From Pseudomonas grandcourensis (GTDB lineage Bacteria > Pseudomonadota > Gammaproteobacteria > Pseudomonadales > Pseudomonadaceae), in contig NZ_CP150919.1 in NCBI RefSeq assembly GCF_039909015.1, positions 2,394,501-2,458,500 on the forward strand: DNA of 64,000 nucleotides. Direction: 5' to 3'. The position numbers and the translations under genes are program-made. Under the pieces are notes generated by a model that saw nothing but the letters and a program-made list of their open reading frames with translations, made no database searches and was not told the DNA's origin. Shown here piece by piece: positions 47,738-56,333 of the stretch; within the stretch, counting starts at the first letter, position 1; the number at the start of each line of letters is the position of its first letter.

Positions 47738-48613
47738 TCACGCCGTGGTCTGCTGCTCGGTCGCCAGATTGTCGACCAGCCACTGGGTGAAGGCCCGCGC
47801 CATCGCGATGTTCTCGCTGTCACGGTGAGTCAGCAGCGCCCAGTTCGGGCCGCGGATGGTTTGCTCCACCATCGGCTGCAACAGCCCGGTGACCCGCGCC
47901 TGCCGACTCAGCAACTGGCTCACCAGCGCAATGCCCAGCCCGGTGCAGGCCGCGTCCAGCAGCAACCCCGGATCGGAAAAATTCAGTCCCTGATCCATCT
48001 GCCCCACATCAATGCCGGACTCCACCGCCCAGTGGCTCCAGTCCATTTCCCGCTCGCCATGCAGGGTGGTGCGCTGCTCCACGGGCACTGCCAGCAGGCT
48101 CGGATGGCACGCCGGGTAGAGGCGGTCGGCGTGCAGCACCTTGAAGCTGCATTCGGCCTGGGAGCTGATGTCGTCACGCACCGCCAGGTCGATGGTCTGG
48201 CTGGCCATGTCCGGCACTTCATCGGTGCTGAAAATCCACAGATCGACCTGCGGATGCTGGCGACGGAAATCTCCCAGACGCGGCAACAACCAGTGCCGGG
48301 CGAACGCCGGAGTGGTGTTGAGTACCAGTTGATTGGGTTTCTGGTATTGCCCCAACCGGCGAATGCCCACCGCCAGTTGCTGCAACAATGCCTGGGTGGT
48401 GCTCAGCAGATCGTGACCGGCATCGGTCAGGCTGACGCTGCGCCCGCTGCGATGGAACAGAGGTTGTTCCAGGTAGGCCTCAAGGCTGCGGATCTGCTGG
48501 CTGATCGCCGATTGGGTGAGGTGCAACTCGTCGGCGGCCTTGTGAAAACTGCCCAGCCGGGCGGCGGCTTCGAAGCCGCGCAGGGTGCTCAGGGGCGGCC
48601 AGTGTTTGAGCAT
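47738..48613 (-). CDS. LysR family transcriptional regulator, GcvA-like
   Basis: 291 residues; N-terminal PPLSTLRGFEAAARLGSF and HLTQSAISQQIRSLE are characteristic of the GcvA/AmpR branch. Divergent from aguA with a 134-base gap, so likely regulator of the agmatine operon. In P. aeruginosa aguBA is under a TetR-type AguR, so a LysR here is a different arrangement. Confidence 0.92.
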   Translation of the reverse strand: MLKHWPPLSTLRGFEAAARLGSFHKAADELHLTQSAISQQIRSLEAYLEQPLFHRSGRSVSLTDAGHDLLSTTQALLQQLAVGIRRLGQYQKPNQLVLNTTPAFARHWLLPRLGDFRRQHPQVDLWIFSTDEVPDMASQTIDLAVRDDISSQAECSFKVLHADRLYPACHPSLLAVPVEQRTTLHGEREMDWSHWAVESGIDVGQMDQGLNFSDPGLLLDAACTGLGIALVSQLLSRQARVTGLLQPMVEQTIRGPNWALLTHRDSENIAMARAFTQWLVDNLATEQQTTA

Positions 48614-48747
48614 ATCGATAAGTTCCTCTAATCAGTTGTCGGCAAAATCCATCGTTTGTTTGCCTGTTTTTCCAGACGTAGCATGCATGCAAAGACCGCC
48701 AAGGCTGTTTTCATTGAACACAATGACTTAACTCAGAGGTGCTTGTC

Positions 48748-49800
48748 ATGCAGCAGAACGAAATTCAAAACAGCGGTTGGACGATGCCGGCCGAGTGGGT
48801 CACCCACGCCGCCACCTGGATGGTCTGGCCGCACAACAAGACCCTGTGGGAATCAGGCTGGCGGGTGACGCTGCCACAGGTTCAAGAAGACTTCGCCCGG
48901 GTGGCCAACGCCATCGCCCGTTTTGAGCCGGTGAAACTGGTGGTCGATCCGTCAGCCGTCGCCAGAGCCAAAGCCTTGTGCGGGCCGAATATCGAGTTGA
49001 TCGAACTGGCGGTCAACGACAGCTGGTGCCGCGACTCCGGCCCGAGTTTCGTCTGCCATCCGCAGCAAGGCCTGGCCGGTGTGAGCTGGCGCTTCAATGC
49101 GTGGGGCGGCAAGTCGGCCCACGATCTGGATGAAAGCCTGGCCCGTCGTGCGCTGAACCATTTGGGGCTGGAGTGTTTCGGCACGGCGCTGAGTAACGAA
49201 GGCGGCGCGATTCATGTGGACGGCGAGGGCACGCTGATCACCACCGAATCGGTGTTGCTCAACCCCAATCGCAACCCGGGCGTGAGCAAGGCCGAGATCG
49301 AAGAGATCTTCACCCGTCTGCTGGGCGTGAAGAAAACCATCTGGCTGCCGGGCGATCCGGACTACGTGACCGGCGACATGACCGACGGCCACGTCGACGG
49401 CGTGTGCGCCTTTGCCCGCCCCGGCGTGTTGCTGGTGGACGCCACCCACGACCAGAGCTCGGTGTACGCCGCAGTCGCACGGGAAAACCGTCGCGCCCTT
49501 GAACTGGCCACCGATGCCCAGGGCCGCAAGTTCGAACTGATCGAACTCTATGAAGCCACCGACGCGGTAGATACCGAGGCCGAAGTGTTCTGCGCCTCCT
49601 ACACCAACTTCTACATCGCCAACGGTGCGATCATCATGCCGGCCTATGGCATCGATGCCGACAAGGTCGCGGCCGAAGTGCTGGCGCAGGCATTCCCCGG
49701 ACGCGAAGTGGTGCCGGTGCGGATCAACCATCTGGCCCATGGCGGCGGCGGTGTGCATTGCATCACCCAGCAACAGCCGGCCTGGCCGGTGCGGGGTTGA
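48748..49800 (+). CDS. aguA: Agmatine deiminase
   Basis: Converts agmatine to N-carbamoylputrescine and ammonia in the cytoplasm. 350 residues of the peptidyl-arginine-deiminase fold; catalytic elements NDSWCRDSGPSF, NEGGAIHVDGEGT, TDGHVDG and the nucleophile C338 in HGGGGVHCITQQQP are all present. ATG 48748 has GAGG eight bases upstream. Coupled to aguB 4 bases downstream. Confidence 0.96.
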   Translation: MQQNEIQNSGWTMPAEWVTHAATWMVWPHNKTLWESGWRVTLPQVQEDFARVANAIARFEPVKLVVDPSAVARAKALCGPNIELIELAVNDSWCRDSGPSFVCHPQQGLAGVSWRFNAWGGKSAHDLDESLARRALNHLGLECFGTALSNEGGAIHVDGEGTLITTESVLLNPNRNPGVSKAEIEEIFTRLLGVKKTIWLPGDPDYVTGDMTDGHVDGVCAFARPGVLLVDATHDQSSVYAAVARENRRALELATDAQGRKFELIELYEATDAVDTEAEVFCASYTNFYIANGAIIMPAYGIDADKVAAEVLAQAFPGREVVPVRINHLAHGGGGVHCITQQQPAWPVRG

Positions 49801-49804
49801 TGCC

Positions 49805-50713
49805 ATGACACTGTTGACCATCGCCACCACCCAGATGCCTTGCACCTGGGACCTGAAACACAACCTCGACCAGGCCGAGCAACTGGTCCGCGAGGCCGCG
49901 GCCAAGGGCGCGCAGGTCATCCTGTTGCAGGAGCTGTTCGCCACGCCGTACTTCTGCATCGAGCAACACCACAAACACCTGGCACTGGCCGAGGAATATC
50001 GCGACAGCCACGTGCTCCAGCGCTTTGCCGCATTGGCCAAAGAGTTGGGCGTGGTGCTGCCGCTCAGCTGGTACGAGAAAGCCGGCAACGCCTACTTCAA
50101 CTCACTGAGCGTGGCCGACGCCGACGGGCGTCTGTTGGGTGTGTATCGTAAGACCCACATCCCCAACGCCATCGGCTATCAGGAGAAGGAATACTTCAGC
50201 CCCGGCGACAGCGGTTTTCGGGTCTGGGACACCGCGTTCGGGCGCATCGGCCTGGGCATCTGCTGGGACCAGTGGTTCCCGGAAACCGCGCGCTGCCTGG
50301 CGTTGATGGGCGCCGAAGTGCTGCTGTTCCCGACCGCCATCGGCTCCGAACCGGGTTGCGCCACTCTCGATTCCCGGGATCACTGGCAGATGACCATGCG
50401 CGGCCACGCCGCCGCCAACCTGCTGCCCGTAGTGGCAGCCAACCGTGTCGGCCGGGAAGCGGCGACCACCGACCCGACCTTGCAAATGAACTTCTACGGC
50501 TCGTCGTTCATCTGCAACCACAAGGGTAAATTGCTCGCCGAAGCCGACCGTGACAGCACCGGGGTGCTGGTCCACAGCCTGGACCTGGCGGCCATGCGCG
50601 AAGACCGCCTGACCTGGGGCATCTACCGCGACCGCCGTCCGGAAATGTACGGCGCCTTGTTGACCCAGGACGGTCGTCAGATCCACTCACACTGGGCAAC
50701 CCAAGGGGTGTGA
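49805..50713 (+). CDS. aguB: N-carbamoylputrescine amidase
   Basis: Nitrilase-superfamily enzyme hydrolysing N-carbamoylputrescine to putrescine, CO2 and ammonia, the step after AguA. 302 residues with triad E43 (LLQELFATPYF), K116 (YRKTHIP) and C153 (GICWDQWFPE); family members are about 290-300 residues. ATG 49805 is four bases after the aguA stop; an open frame continues upstream inside aguA but has no role. Confidence 0.95.
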   Translation: MTLLTIATTQMPCTWDLKHNLDQAEQLVREAAAKGAQVILLQELFATPYFCIEQHHKHLALAEEYRDSHVLQRFAALAKELGVVLPLSWYEKAGNAYFNSLSVADADGRLLGVYRKTHIPNAIGYQEKEYFSPGDSGFRVWDTAFGRIGLGICWDQWFPETARCLALMGAEVLLFPTAIGSEPGCATLDSRDHWQMTMRGHAAANLLPVVAANRVGREAATTDPTLQMNFYGSSFICNHKGKLLAEADRDSTGVLVHSLDLAAMREDRLTWGIYRDRRPEMYGALLTQDGRQIHSHWATQGV

Positions 50714-50714
50714 C

Positions 50715-51815
50715 ATGAACACGATCAACAAGCTGTGCCTGGCCATGGGGTTGGCGCTGACCTGTGCGATACCTGCGCTGCACGCCGAGGAGAAAACCCT
50801 GCGGCTGTACAACTGGGCCGATTATTTTGCCGAGGACACCCTGAGCAAGTTCACCGCCGAAACCGGGATCAAGGTGATCTACGATGTCATGGACGGCAGT
50901 GAAACCCTGGAAGCCAAGATGCTCGCTGGCGGCAGCGGCTATGACCTGATCTTCCCCGGTGACACCGTGGCCGAACGCTTGATGCGCGCCGGCAGCCTGC
51001 AACCGCTGGATCAATCCAAAATCACCGCCCTGAGCGACGTCGAGCCCGGCTTGCAAAAGCTGCGCTCGCACTATGAGCATTCGAGCCAGGCCACGGTCCC
51101 GTACACCTGGGGCACCATCGGCCTGACCTACAACGCCGAGCAGATCGCCCAGCGTGCGCCGGACGCGCCGGTCAATAGCCTGGACATGCTGTTCAAGCCA
51201 GAACTGGCAGCGAAATTCGCCGACTGCGGCATCTCGATGATCGACTCGCCGGACGAAGTGTTGGCGGTGGTGCTCAACTACCTCGGCCGCGATCCGCGCA
51301 GCGCCAAGCCTGCGGATCTGGCGGCGGCGAGTGAGGTGCTGATGAAGGCGCGGCCATACATCCGCAAGTTCCAGTCGCAACCGGTGACCGACCTGGTCAA
51401 CGGCAACCTGTGCATGTCCCTGGGCTACAGCGGCGACATGACCCAGGCGCAACGCGCGTCGGACAGCGCCGGCAAGAAAACCACTTTCCACTACCGCATT
51501 CCCCGTGAAGGCACCACGGTGTGGATGGACACCATGGCCATTCCCGTCGACGCCCGGCACCCGGAATACGCCTACGCGTTCATCAACTTCGTGATGCGCC
51601 CGCAGAACATGGCGGCCATCAGCAACTTTACCGGTTACCCGACCTCCAACGCCAAGGCTCGCCCGGATGTCGATGCCGCGATGCGCAACAACCCGGACAT
51701 CTACCTCGATGACGCCACCTACGCGCGGCTGATTCCCGGCAAGGACATTCCCCAGGCCGACATGCGGGCACGCATGCGCACCTGGACCAAGTTCAAGACC
51801 GCTACAGTCAAATGA
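50715..51815 (+). CDS. Periplasmic polyamine-binding protein (PotF/SpuD-like)
   Basis: 366 residues with signal peptide (about 1-24, ending LHA). The mature start KTLRLYNWADYFAEDT and LAGGSGYDLIFPGDT follow the PotD/PotF/SpuD pattern of spermidine/putrescine-binding proteins. One base separates it from aguB. No ABC ATPase or permease genes accompany it, so it must share a transporter elsewhere or act as a sensor. It may bind agmatine or putrescine. Confidence 0.92.
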   Translation: MNTINKLCLAMGLALTCAIPALHAEEKTLRLYNWADYFAEDTLSKFTAETGIKVIYDVMDGSETLEAKMLAGGSGYDLIFPGDTVAERLMRAGSLQPLDQSKITALSDVEPGLQKLRSHYEHSSQATVPYTWGTIGLTYNAEQIAQRAPDAPVNSLDMLFKPELAAKFADCGISMIDSPDEVLAVVLNYLGRDPRSAKPADLAAASEVLMKARPYIRKFQSQPVTDLVNGNLCMSLGYSGDMTQAQRASDSAGKKTTFHYRIPREGTTVWMDTMAIPVDARHPEYAYAFINFVMRPQNMAAISNFTGYPTSNAKARPDVDAAMRNNPDIYLDDATYARLIPGKDIPQADMRARMRTWTKFKTATVK

Positions 51816-51820
51816 TCACT

Positions 51821-51840
51821 GGCCGGCCGAAGGGCCGGCC
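51821..51840. terminator. GC-rich hairpin between the binding protein and second deiminase
   Basis: Perfect 8-base arms GGCCGGCC around GAAG, 5 bases after the stop codon. It lacks a T-run, so it is more likely an mRNA processing or attenuation hairpin than a full terminator. Confidence 0.5.
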
Positions 51841-51863
51841 AAACCTCGATTTCAGGAAAACAC

Positions 51864-52988
51864 ATGCCGACACGTCGAACATTCATCAAGCAGGTATCGG
51901 TCGCCGCCGGGCTGGGCGCGGTGGCGTCCATGGGATTGGGCTTTGCTTGCCTGCCGGTGCGAGCGGCCGGTAACGGCAATTGGTACATGCCCGATGAAGG
52001 GGACAAACACCAGCGGGCTTTCATCGCCTTCGGCGCCCAGGCCGCGATCTGGGAAGACTTCACGCCCCACGTGCAAGACGCCCTTGGCCGGATCGCCCGC
52101 AGCATTGCCGAATACGAGCCGGTCACCGTGTTCTGTCGCCAGGGCGAACGGCGCCTGGCCGAAGCCAAATGCGGCAGCCATAACACCACCTTCGTGATCA
52201 CAGAGCTGGATGACATCTGGATGCGCGACATCGGCGCGAATTTTGTCGTCGATGGCGACGGCAACCTCGGCGCCGTGGACTTCAACTTCAACGGCTGGGG
52301 CAACAAACAGCAGCATGCGGACGACGCGCAACTGGCCGCCCTGGTCGCCGAAAACGCCAAGGCGGATTACCTGCGCAGCGAACTGGTGGGCGAGGGCGGT
52401 GGCATCGAAGTGGACGGCCACGGCACCGGGATCATGACCGAAAGCAGCTGGATCAACCGCAATCGCAATCCCGACTGGAGCAAAGCCGACGTCGAGGCAG
52501 AACTGAAAGAGCGCCTGGGGCTGCGCAAAATCATCTGGCTGCCGGGCATCAAGGGCAAGGACATCACCGACGCCCATGTCGACTTCTATGCGCGCTTCGT
52601 CAGGCCCGGCGTGGTCATCGCCAACCTCGACAACGACCCCGAGTCCTACGACTACAAGGTCACTCGCGCCCATCTGCAGATCCTGGAAAACGCCACGGAT
52701 GCCGATGGCCGCAAGTTGCAGGTGCATACCGTGTCGCCACCGCTCAACCCGCGCAGCAGCCAGTTCAGCAAAGACAATAAGGACTTCGCCGCCGGCTACA
52801 TCAACTACTTCGTGATCAATGGCGCGATCATCGCGCCGGAGTTCGGCGATGAAGAAGCCGATGCCAAAGCCTTCGACCTGCTGTCCGAACTCTACCCGCA
52901 GCGCAAGGTGGTGCAACTCGACATCGACGCGATCTCCGCCGGTGGTGGCGGGATTCACTGCGTGACCAGTCATCAGCCGATGGTGTGA
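51864..52988 (+). CDS. Tat-exported agmatine deiminase family protein
   Basis: 374 residues. The N-terminus MPTRRTFIKQVSVAAGLG is a twin-arginine signal (RR at 4-5, TRRTFIK) with hydrophobic h-region, followed by a full agmatine-deiminase domain: DDIWMRDIGANF, GEGGGIEVDGHGT, TDAHVDFYARF and nucleophile C366 in AGGGGIHCVT. All catalytic motifs are intact, so an active periplasmic enzyme is predicted. It is distinct from the AguA at 48748, with only moderate similarity. Frequent tag for this family is agmatine deiminase, but peptidyl-arginine or other guanidino substrates are possible. Confidence 0.9.
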   Translation: MPTRRTFIKQVSVAAGLGAVASMGLGFACLPVRAAGNGNWYMPDEGDKHQRAFIAFGAQAAIWEDFTPHVQDALGRIARSIAEYEPVTVFCRQGERRLAEAKCGSHNTTFVITELDDIWMRDIGANFVVDGDGNLGAVDFNFNGWGNKQQHADDAQLAALVAENAKADYLRSELVGEGGGIEVDGHGTGIMTESSWINRNRNPDWSKADVEAELKERLGLRKIIWLPGIKGKDITDAHVDFYARFVRPGVVIANLDNDPESYDYKVTRAHLQILENATDADGRKLQVHTVSPPLNPRSSQFSKDNKDFAAGYINYFVINGAIIAPEFGDEEADAKAFDLLSELYPQRKVVQLDIDAISAGGGGIHCVTSHQPMV

Positions 52989-53011
52989 AGTTTTCAGGCT
53001 TTACACAAAAC

Positions 53012-53102
53012 CTGTAGGAGCGAGCCTGCTCGCGATGGCGGTGGGTCAGTGAACAACATATTGACTGACACTCCGCCATCGCGAGCAGGCTCACTCCTAC
53101 AG
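53012..53102. repeat. REP pair
   Basis: Inverted REP units between the Tat-exported deiminase and the opposing NTF2-like gene. Confidence 0.9.
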
Positions 53103-53124
53103 GGATTTTGGTGAATCAGATAAG

Positions 53125-53553
53125 TCAGGCCTTGCTGGCCTTCAGATAAGCCCCGAGGCGTCGCCCCATCTCCTCACCCAACGCCTGCAAGCCACTCAAC
53201 GGCCGCACCATCACTTCAAACTCGACAATCTTGCCCTGTTCGTTGAAGCGAATCATGTCGATGCCCTTCAGCTCTTTCCCGTCGACCCTGGCGCTGAATT
53301 CGAGAATCACGTTCAAGCCATCCGCCGTCGCCAGCTCGCGGTGATAGGCAAAGTCCTCGAACACGTTCATGACCGTGTTGAGGATCATCGACACCACCGG
53401 CGCCCCCGGATACGGCGTGTGCGCCATCGGCGAGCGGAACACCGCCTGCGGATCGAGCAGTTCGGGCAAGCCGCTCAAGTCGCGGTTGCCGATCATCCCG
53501 TGCCACTGCTTCAGGGACGTTGCGACGTTGTGGTTCAGGTTCAGCTCGGACAT
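53125..53553 (-). CDS. NTF2-like/SnoaL-type protein
   Basis: 142 residues with a cone-shaped SnoaL/NTF2 fold predicted from the helix-then-strand pattern (LKQWHGMIGNRDLSGLPELL, DPQAVFRSPMAH). Some members are isomerases or hydrolases, many unassigned. AGGAG lies six bases before ATG 53553 and within the 3' end of the SGNH hydrolase gene, whose stop is only 2 bases upstream. Confidence 0.82.
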   Translation of the reverse strand: MSELNLNHNVATSLKQWHGMIGNRDLSGLPELLDPQAVFRSPMAHTPYPGAPVVSMILNTVMNVFEDFAYHRELATADGLNVILEFSARVDGKELKGIDMIRFNEQGKIVEFEVMVRPLSGLQALGEEMGRRLGAYLKASKA

Positions 53554-53555
53554 CT

Positions 53556-54290
53556 TCAACTCCTGTTTTTTATTGTTGTGCTGCGAAAGCGTTGGTCGAT
53601 GACCCTGGCGGCATCGTCGGCCCATTGGCGGTAGAGCAGCGGCCCCGGATGAAAACCATCGCTGGCCATCAGGCCCGGTTCGGGTGCCAGCGGGGTAGTC
53701 AGCATCGTACATTGATCCAGGCGTGCGGCCAGATCCGCCAAATGTGCATTGAAACGCCGCGCCCTGAACCCCAGGAACCAGCGCAAGGGTTGCGGCAGCG
53801 CGGGGAACATATGCATTGGCGGAAGCGGCGACACGACAATCTGCCTCACCGCAAACTTGTCGCACAATAGCGCCATCAAACGCCGTTGCCGAGCGAGCCA
53901 CTGATCCAGGGTGAGTGAGCTGGTGACATCGTTGACGCCAATCGACAACAGCGCCACATCGAACGGCTCGGGGGCGTGCTGTTCGAGCAGCTCCAGCAAC
54001 CCTTGCGAGTCCAGCCCCGTGCGCGCCCAGAGTTTCCACGACACCCGGTAATCATCGGCCAGGCGCTCCACCAGCCGACCGCTGAGGGCTTCACTTTGAG
54101 TCGCCGCACCCACACCCGCAGCGGCGCTGTCGCCGACAATCAACAACCGCAGAACGTCGCCGCTGCCGACTTTGCCCTGGCGTTCACCCTCGGCCTCCGG
54201 CAACCTGGGCGTCACGCGTCGCGTATACAGACCCTGCGCCAGCAACACCGGGCCAAGGAAGATTTTAGCGAGGGTCTCAGTGTGACTCAT
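53556..54290 (-). CDS. SGNH/GDSL-type lipase or esterase
   Basis: 244 residues. Catalytic block I is VGDSAAAG (S55), block III GVND (118-121) and block V SDGFHPG (D211, H214), giving the Ser-Asp-His triad. The short hydrophobic N-terminus (about 8-20) could be an uncleaved anchor. Coupled to the NTF2-like gene; substrate likely an acyl or acetyl ester. Confidence 0.88.
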   Translation of the reverse strand: MSHTETLAKIFLGPVLLAQGLYTRRVTPRLPEAEGERQGKVGSGDVLRLLIVGDSAAAGVGAATQSEALSGRLVERLADDYRVSWKLWARTGLDSQGLLELLEQHAPEPFDVALLSIGVNDVTSSLTLDQWLARQRRLMALLCDKFAVRQIVVSPLPPMHMFPALPQPLRWFLGFRARRFNAHLADLAARLDQCTMLTTPLAPEPGLMASDGFHPGPLLYRQWADDAARVIDQRFRSTTIKNRS

Positions 54291-54317
54291 GGGCCGGCGC
54301 CTGATTGAAGAGGGAAA

Positions 54318-54518
54318 TTACCCTGCGAACTCATCATCGAAAATGCTCTCGATAGGCAGCGCAAATGCCCGGGCAATCTGAAACGCCAAGGGCAGGCTGG
54401 GATCATAGCGGCCATTTTCGATGGCATTGATGGTCTGCCGCGAAACATTCAACAACGCTGCCAGGTCGACCTGAGACCACTTGCGTTCGGCACGCAGTTC
54501 CTTGAGACGGTTTTTCAT
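54318..54518 (-). CDS. Xre family transcriptional regulator, short
   Basis: 66 residues, essentially a single Cro/CI helix-turn-helix (WSQVDLAALLNVSRQTINAIENG). It belongs to the small Xre type found with a membrane partner gene. The ATG overlaps the stop of the upstream membrane protein gene (ATGA). Likely represses its own operon through the TGTAAA dyads at 54903-54960. Confidence 0.9.
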   Translation of the reverse strand: MKNRLKELRAERKWSQVDLAALLNVSRQTINAIENGRYDPSLPLAFQIARAFALPIESIFDDEFAG

Positions 54519-54889
54519 TGATAGCGTCGCTTGGCAAGTCTGAGCCCGATCATCCACATCAGGCCCATCACCGGCCACACACAGACCCAGGACACGTGCG
54601 GGAAACCGACATTCTCCAGAAAACCGTAGGTGAAGGTCAGCAATGCCGAAGCGGCAAAGGCAAAACCGAGAGCTTCGTACTGAATACGCAAATGCATTTC
54701 GTCCAGCGTGCGCATATTGCGCACCACCGCCCAACACATCAGCCCCGCAGGAATCACAGGCAACAGCGTGATGATGATCTTCAGCGCCATTGCCATTTCT
54801 TGCCGGTCTTTAAGCAAGATAATCGACACCAGCAACAGCACGGTGTACAGCGTAATCGCGACGCCCATTTCGATGTAGTAGCGCTTCAT
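54515..54889 (-). CDS. Small integral membrane protein, partner of the Xre regulator
   Basis: 124 residues with four hydrophobic segments (about 8-27, 36-58, 72-91, 98-117), no signal peptide and no known family. AGGAGG six bases before ATG is the strongest ribosome binding site here. The operon arrangement (membrane protein then Xre, both under a doubled operator) recalls compact regulator-sensor pairs, but no function can be assigned. Confidence 0.8.
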   Translation of the reverse strand: MKRYYIEMGVAITLYTVLLLVSIILLKDRQEMAMALKIIITLLPVIPAGLMCWAVVRNMRTLDEMHLRIQYEALGFAFAASALLTFTYGFLENVGFPHVSWVCVWPVMGLMWMIGLRLAKRRYQ

Positions 54890-54902
54890 TGCATCCTCCT
54901 GA

Positions 54903-54920
54903 TGTAAAAGTCCCTTTACA
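54903..54920. promoter_or_regulatory. Operator-like dyad, copy 1
   Basis: TGTAAA...TTTACA near-palindrome of 18 bases, 14 bases upstream of the membrane protein start, and almost the exact reverse complement of copy 2. Probable Xre binding site overlapping the promoter. Confidence 0.65.
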
Positions 54921-54942
54921 TACTCGCCGGAGATTTCGCGAA

Positions 54943-54960
54943 TGTAAAGGGTGTTTTACA
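54943..54960. promoter_or_regulatory. Operator-like dyad, copy 2
   Basis: Second 18-base TGTAAA...TTTACA site whose start is exactly 40 bases from that of copy 1, near four turns of DNA. The two copies differ at two positions when one is reversed. Suggests cooperative repressor binding. Confidence 0.65.
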
Positions 54961-54986
54961 TTGATGAGGCCGGCCCATGAAAATCT

Positions 54987-54999
54987 ATGGTCGCCCCCA
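54987..54999. repeat. Subterminal inverted repeat, right end of the IS
   Basis: ATGGTCGCCCCCA; 12 of 13 bases match the complement of 56321-56333. Three bases inside the inferred element end. Confidence 0.8.
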
Positions 55000-55116
55000 T
55001 TTTTGCAATACTGATTAACGGGTGGTGTGGTTGGCTTGCTTAAATCTATCCGGCGTCTGTTTGGGGCATGCCCCAGCGCCACGATGAGAATCGCGCCTGA
55101 CGATCCTAAAAAGCCC

Positions 55117-55139
55117 ATCGGCTTCTAAAGCCGATTTTT
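55117..55139. terminator. Hairpin inside the IS downstream of the transposase
   Basis: Perfect 8-base stem ATCGGCTT/AAGCCGAT with a three-base loop, followed by T5 on the plus strand and preceded by A5 (so T5 on the minus strand a little further out). May end the transposase transcript or be a structural part of the guide RNA. Confidence 0.55.
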
Positions 55140-55240
55140 ATGCCAGGATCTTCGCCAGGCCGGTAGGCCGTTCACGTCATCTGTTGTTCAGCTATCGCAA
55201 AACCTGAAGGGTGAGTCGTGGTACTGCAACAACCTCAGGG

Positions 55241-56266
55241 TCAGGCGTTCAAGGCGTCTGGCCCTGCTTCATATTGCGTATGGTGAGTCGCGATCGCCCA
55301 GGCGATACGCGCCAGTTTGTTAGCGAGGGCACAGGCCACGACATTCGAATGTCGTCGACTGAGCAAGGCTCGTACCCAGTCAGCCAAGGCCCCTTTCTGG
55401 TGCTCCAGCCTCTGCATATAGACCCTGGAGCATTGCACCAACAGTTGTCGCAGGTGCTTGTCACCCCGCTTGCTGATCCCCAGCAAATTTGCCTTACCGC
55501 CTGTGCTGTACTGCCTGGGCACCAGTCCCACTGAGGCGGCAAAATCGCGACTGCGCCGGTACTGCTTGGCATCGCCCATTTCCACAGCCAGCAGGCTGGC
55601 GGTGATCGGGCCGACACATGGCATGCTCAGTAAGCGACTACCCAGATCATCGTCGGCCAGTTGGCTCGCCAGCTCTTTATCCAGCGCCCTGATTTGCTCA
55701 TCCAGGTAAACGAAGTGATCGTGCAGACGTTGCAGCAACACCGTCAAACGAATGGGCAATTCGTGCTCGGCCAAGACATTTGTCAAACGCTTCATGATTG
55801 CCAGGCCTCTGGGCAGGCTGACGCCAAATTCCAGTAGAAAACCGTGCATCTGATTAGCCGTTTTTGTGCGGTCATGCACCAACGATTCGCGCATCCGATG
55901 CAGAACAGACAGGGTTTGCTGGGACTCGGTTTTAGGCGTCACAAAGCGCATAGATGGACGGGAAGCCGCTTCACAGATCGCTTCAGCATCAACGAAATCA
56001 TTTTTGTTGCCCTTGACGAAGGGCTTAACGAACTGCGGGGAAATCAGCTTGGCCGTGTGTCCCATTGCCGCTAGCTGACGAGCAACAAAATGCGCCCCCG
56101 CACAGGCTTCCATCACCACGATACAACTCGGCACGTTGCCGAAAAGCTGCATCATCTGCGTCCGAGAGAGCTTCTTGCGAAACACCTCGTGGCCTGATTT
56201 ATCCTGGCCGTGAAGGTGGAAATTATGTTTACCGAGATCGATACCGATCAGTGCTGACTGGATCAT
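55241..56266 (-). CDS. IS110 family transposase (IS1111 subgroup)
   Basis: 341 residues. N-terminal RuvC-like DEDD domain with D10 (GIDLGKHNF), E53 (VMEACAGAH), D90 and D93 (KNDFVDAEA); C-terminal Transposase_20 domain with SMPCVGPITA and a conserved serine S254 in RQYSTGGK, the candidate nucleophile. The closing ACALANKLARIAWAI is typical of the IS1111 branch. Start ATG 56266; the open frame extends to 56377 across the element end, so that is rejected. Intact reading frame. Confidence 0.95.
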   Translation of the reverse strand: MIQSALIGIDLGKHNFHLHGQDKSGHEVFRKKLSRTQMMQLFGNVPSCIVVMEACAGAHFVARQLAAMGHTAKLISPQFVKPFVKGNKNDFVDAEAICEAASRPSMRFVTPKTESQQTLSVLHRMRESLVHDRTKTANQMHGFLLEFGVSLPRGLAIMKRLTNVLAEHELPIRLTVLLQRLHDHFVYLDEQIRALDKELASQLADDDLGSRLLSMPCVGPITASLLAVEMGDAKQYRRSRDFAASVGLVPRQYSTGGKANLLGISKRGDKHLRQLLVQCSRVYMQRLEHQKGALADWVRALLSRRHSNVVACALANKLARIAWAIATHHTQYEAGPDALNA

Positions 56267-56288
56267 GATGATGGCCTCCGAAAACAAA

Positions 56289-56321
56289 ACACCCTGCGAA
56301 AGCGTAGCCCTCGCAGGGTGT
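56289..56321 (-). terminator. Hairpin ahead of the transposase gene
   Basis: Perfect 10-base stem (ACACCCTGCG/CGCAGGGTGT) followed on the minus strand by GTTTTGTTTT-type T-rich sequence. Lies between the element's left end and the transposase start, where it would block transcription entering from outside, a common IS safeguard. Confidence 0.6.
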
Positions 56322-56333
56322 GGGGGTGACCAT
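56321..56333. repeat. Subterminal inverted repeat, left end of the IS
   Basis: TGGGGGTGACCAT; partner of 54987-54999. About 6 bases inside the inferred element end at 56339. Confidence 0.8.

Larger units (their letters stand above)
54984..55240 (-). ncRNA. Candidate guide (seek/bridge) RNA region of the IS
   Basis: 257 bases without a reading frame downstream of the transposase. In IS1111-type elements the RNA that recognises donor and target DNA is encoded in this position. It contains a clear hairpin at 55117-55135 with flanking A and T runs. Boundaries of any RNA and its guide loops are not resolved by eye. Confidence 0.35.
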
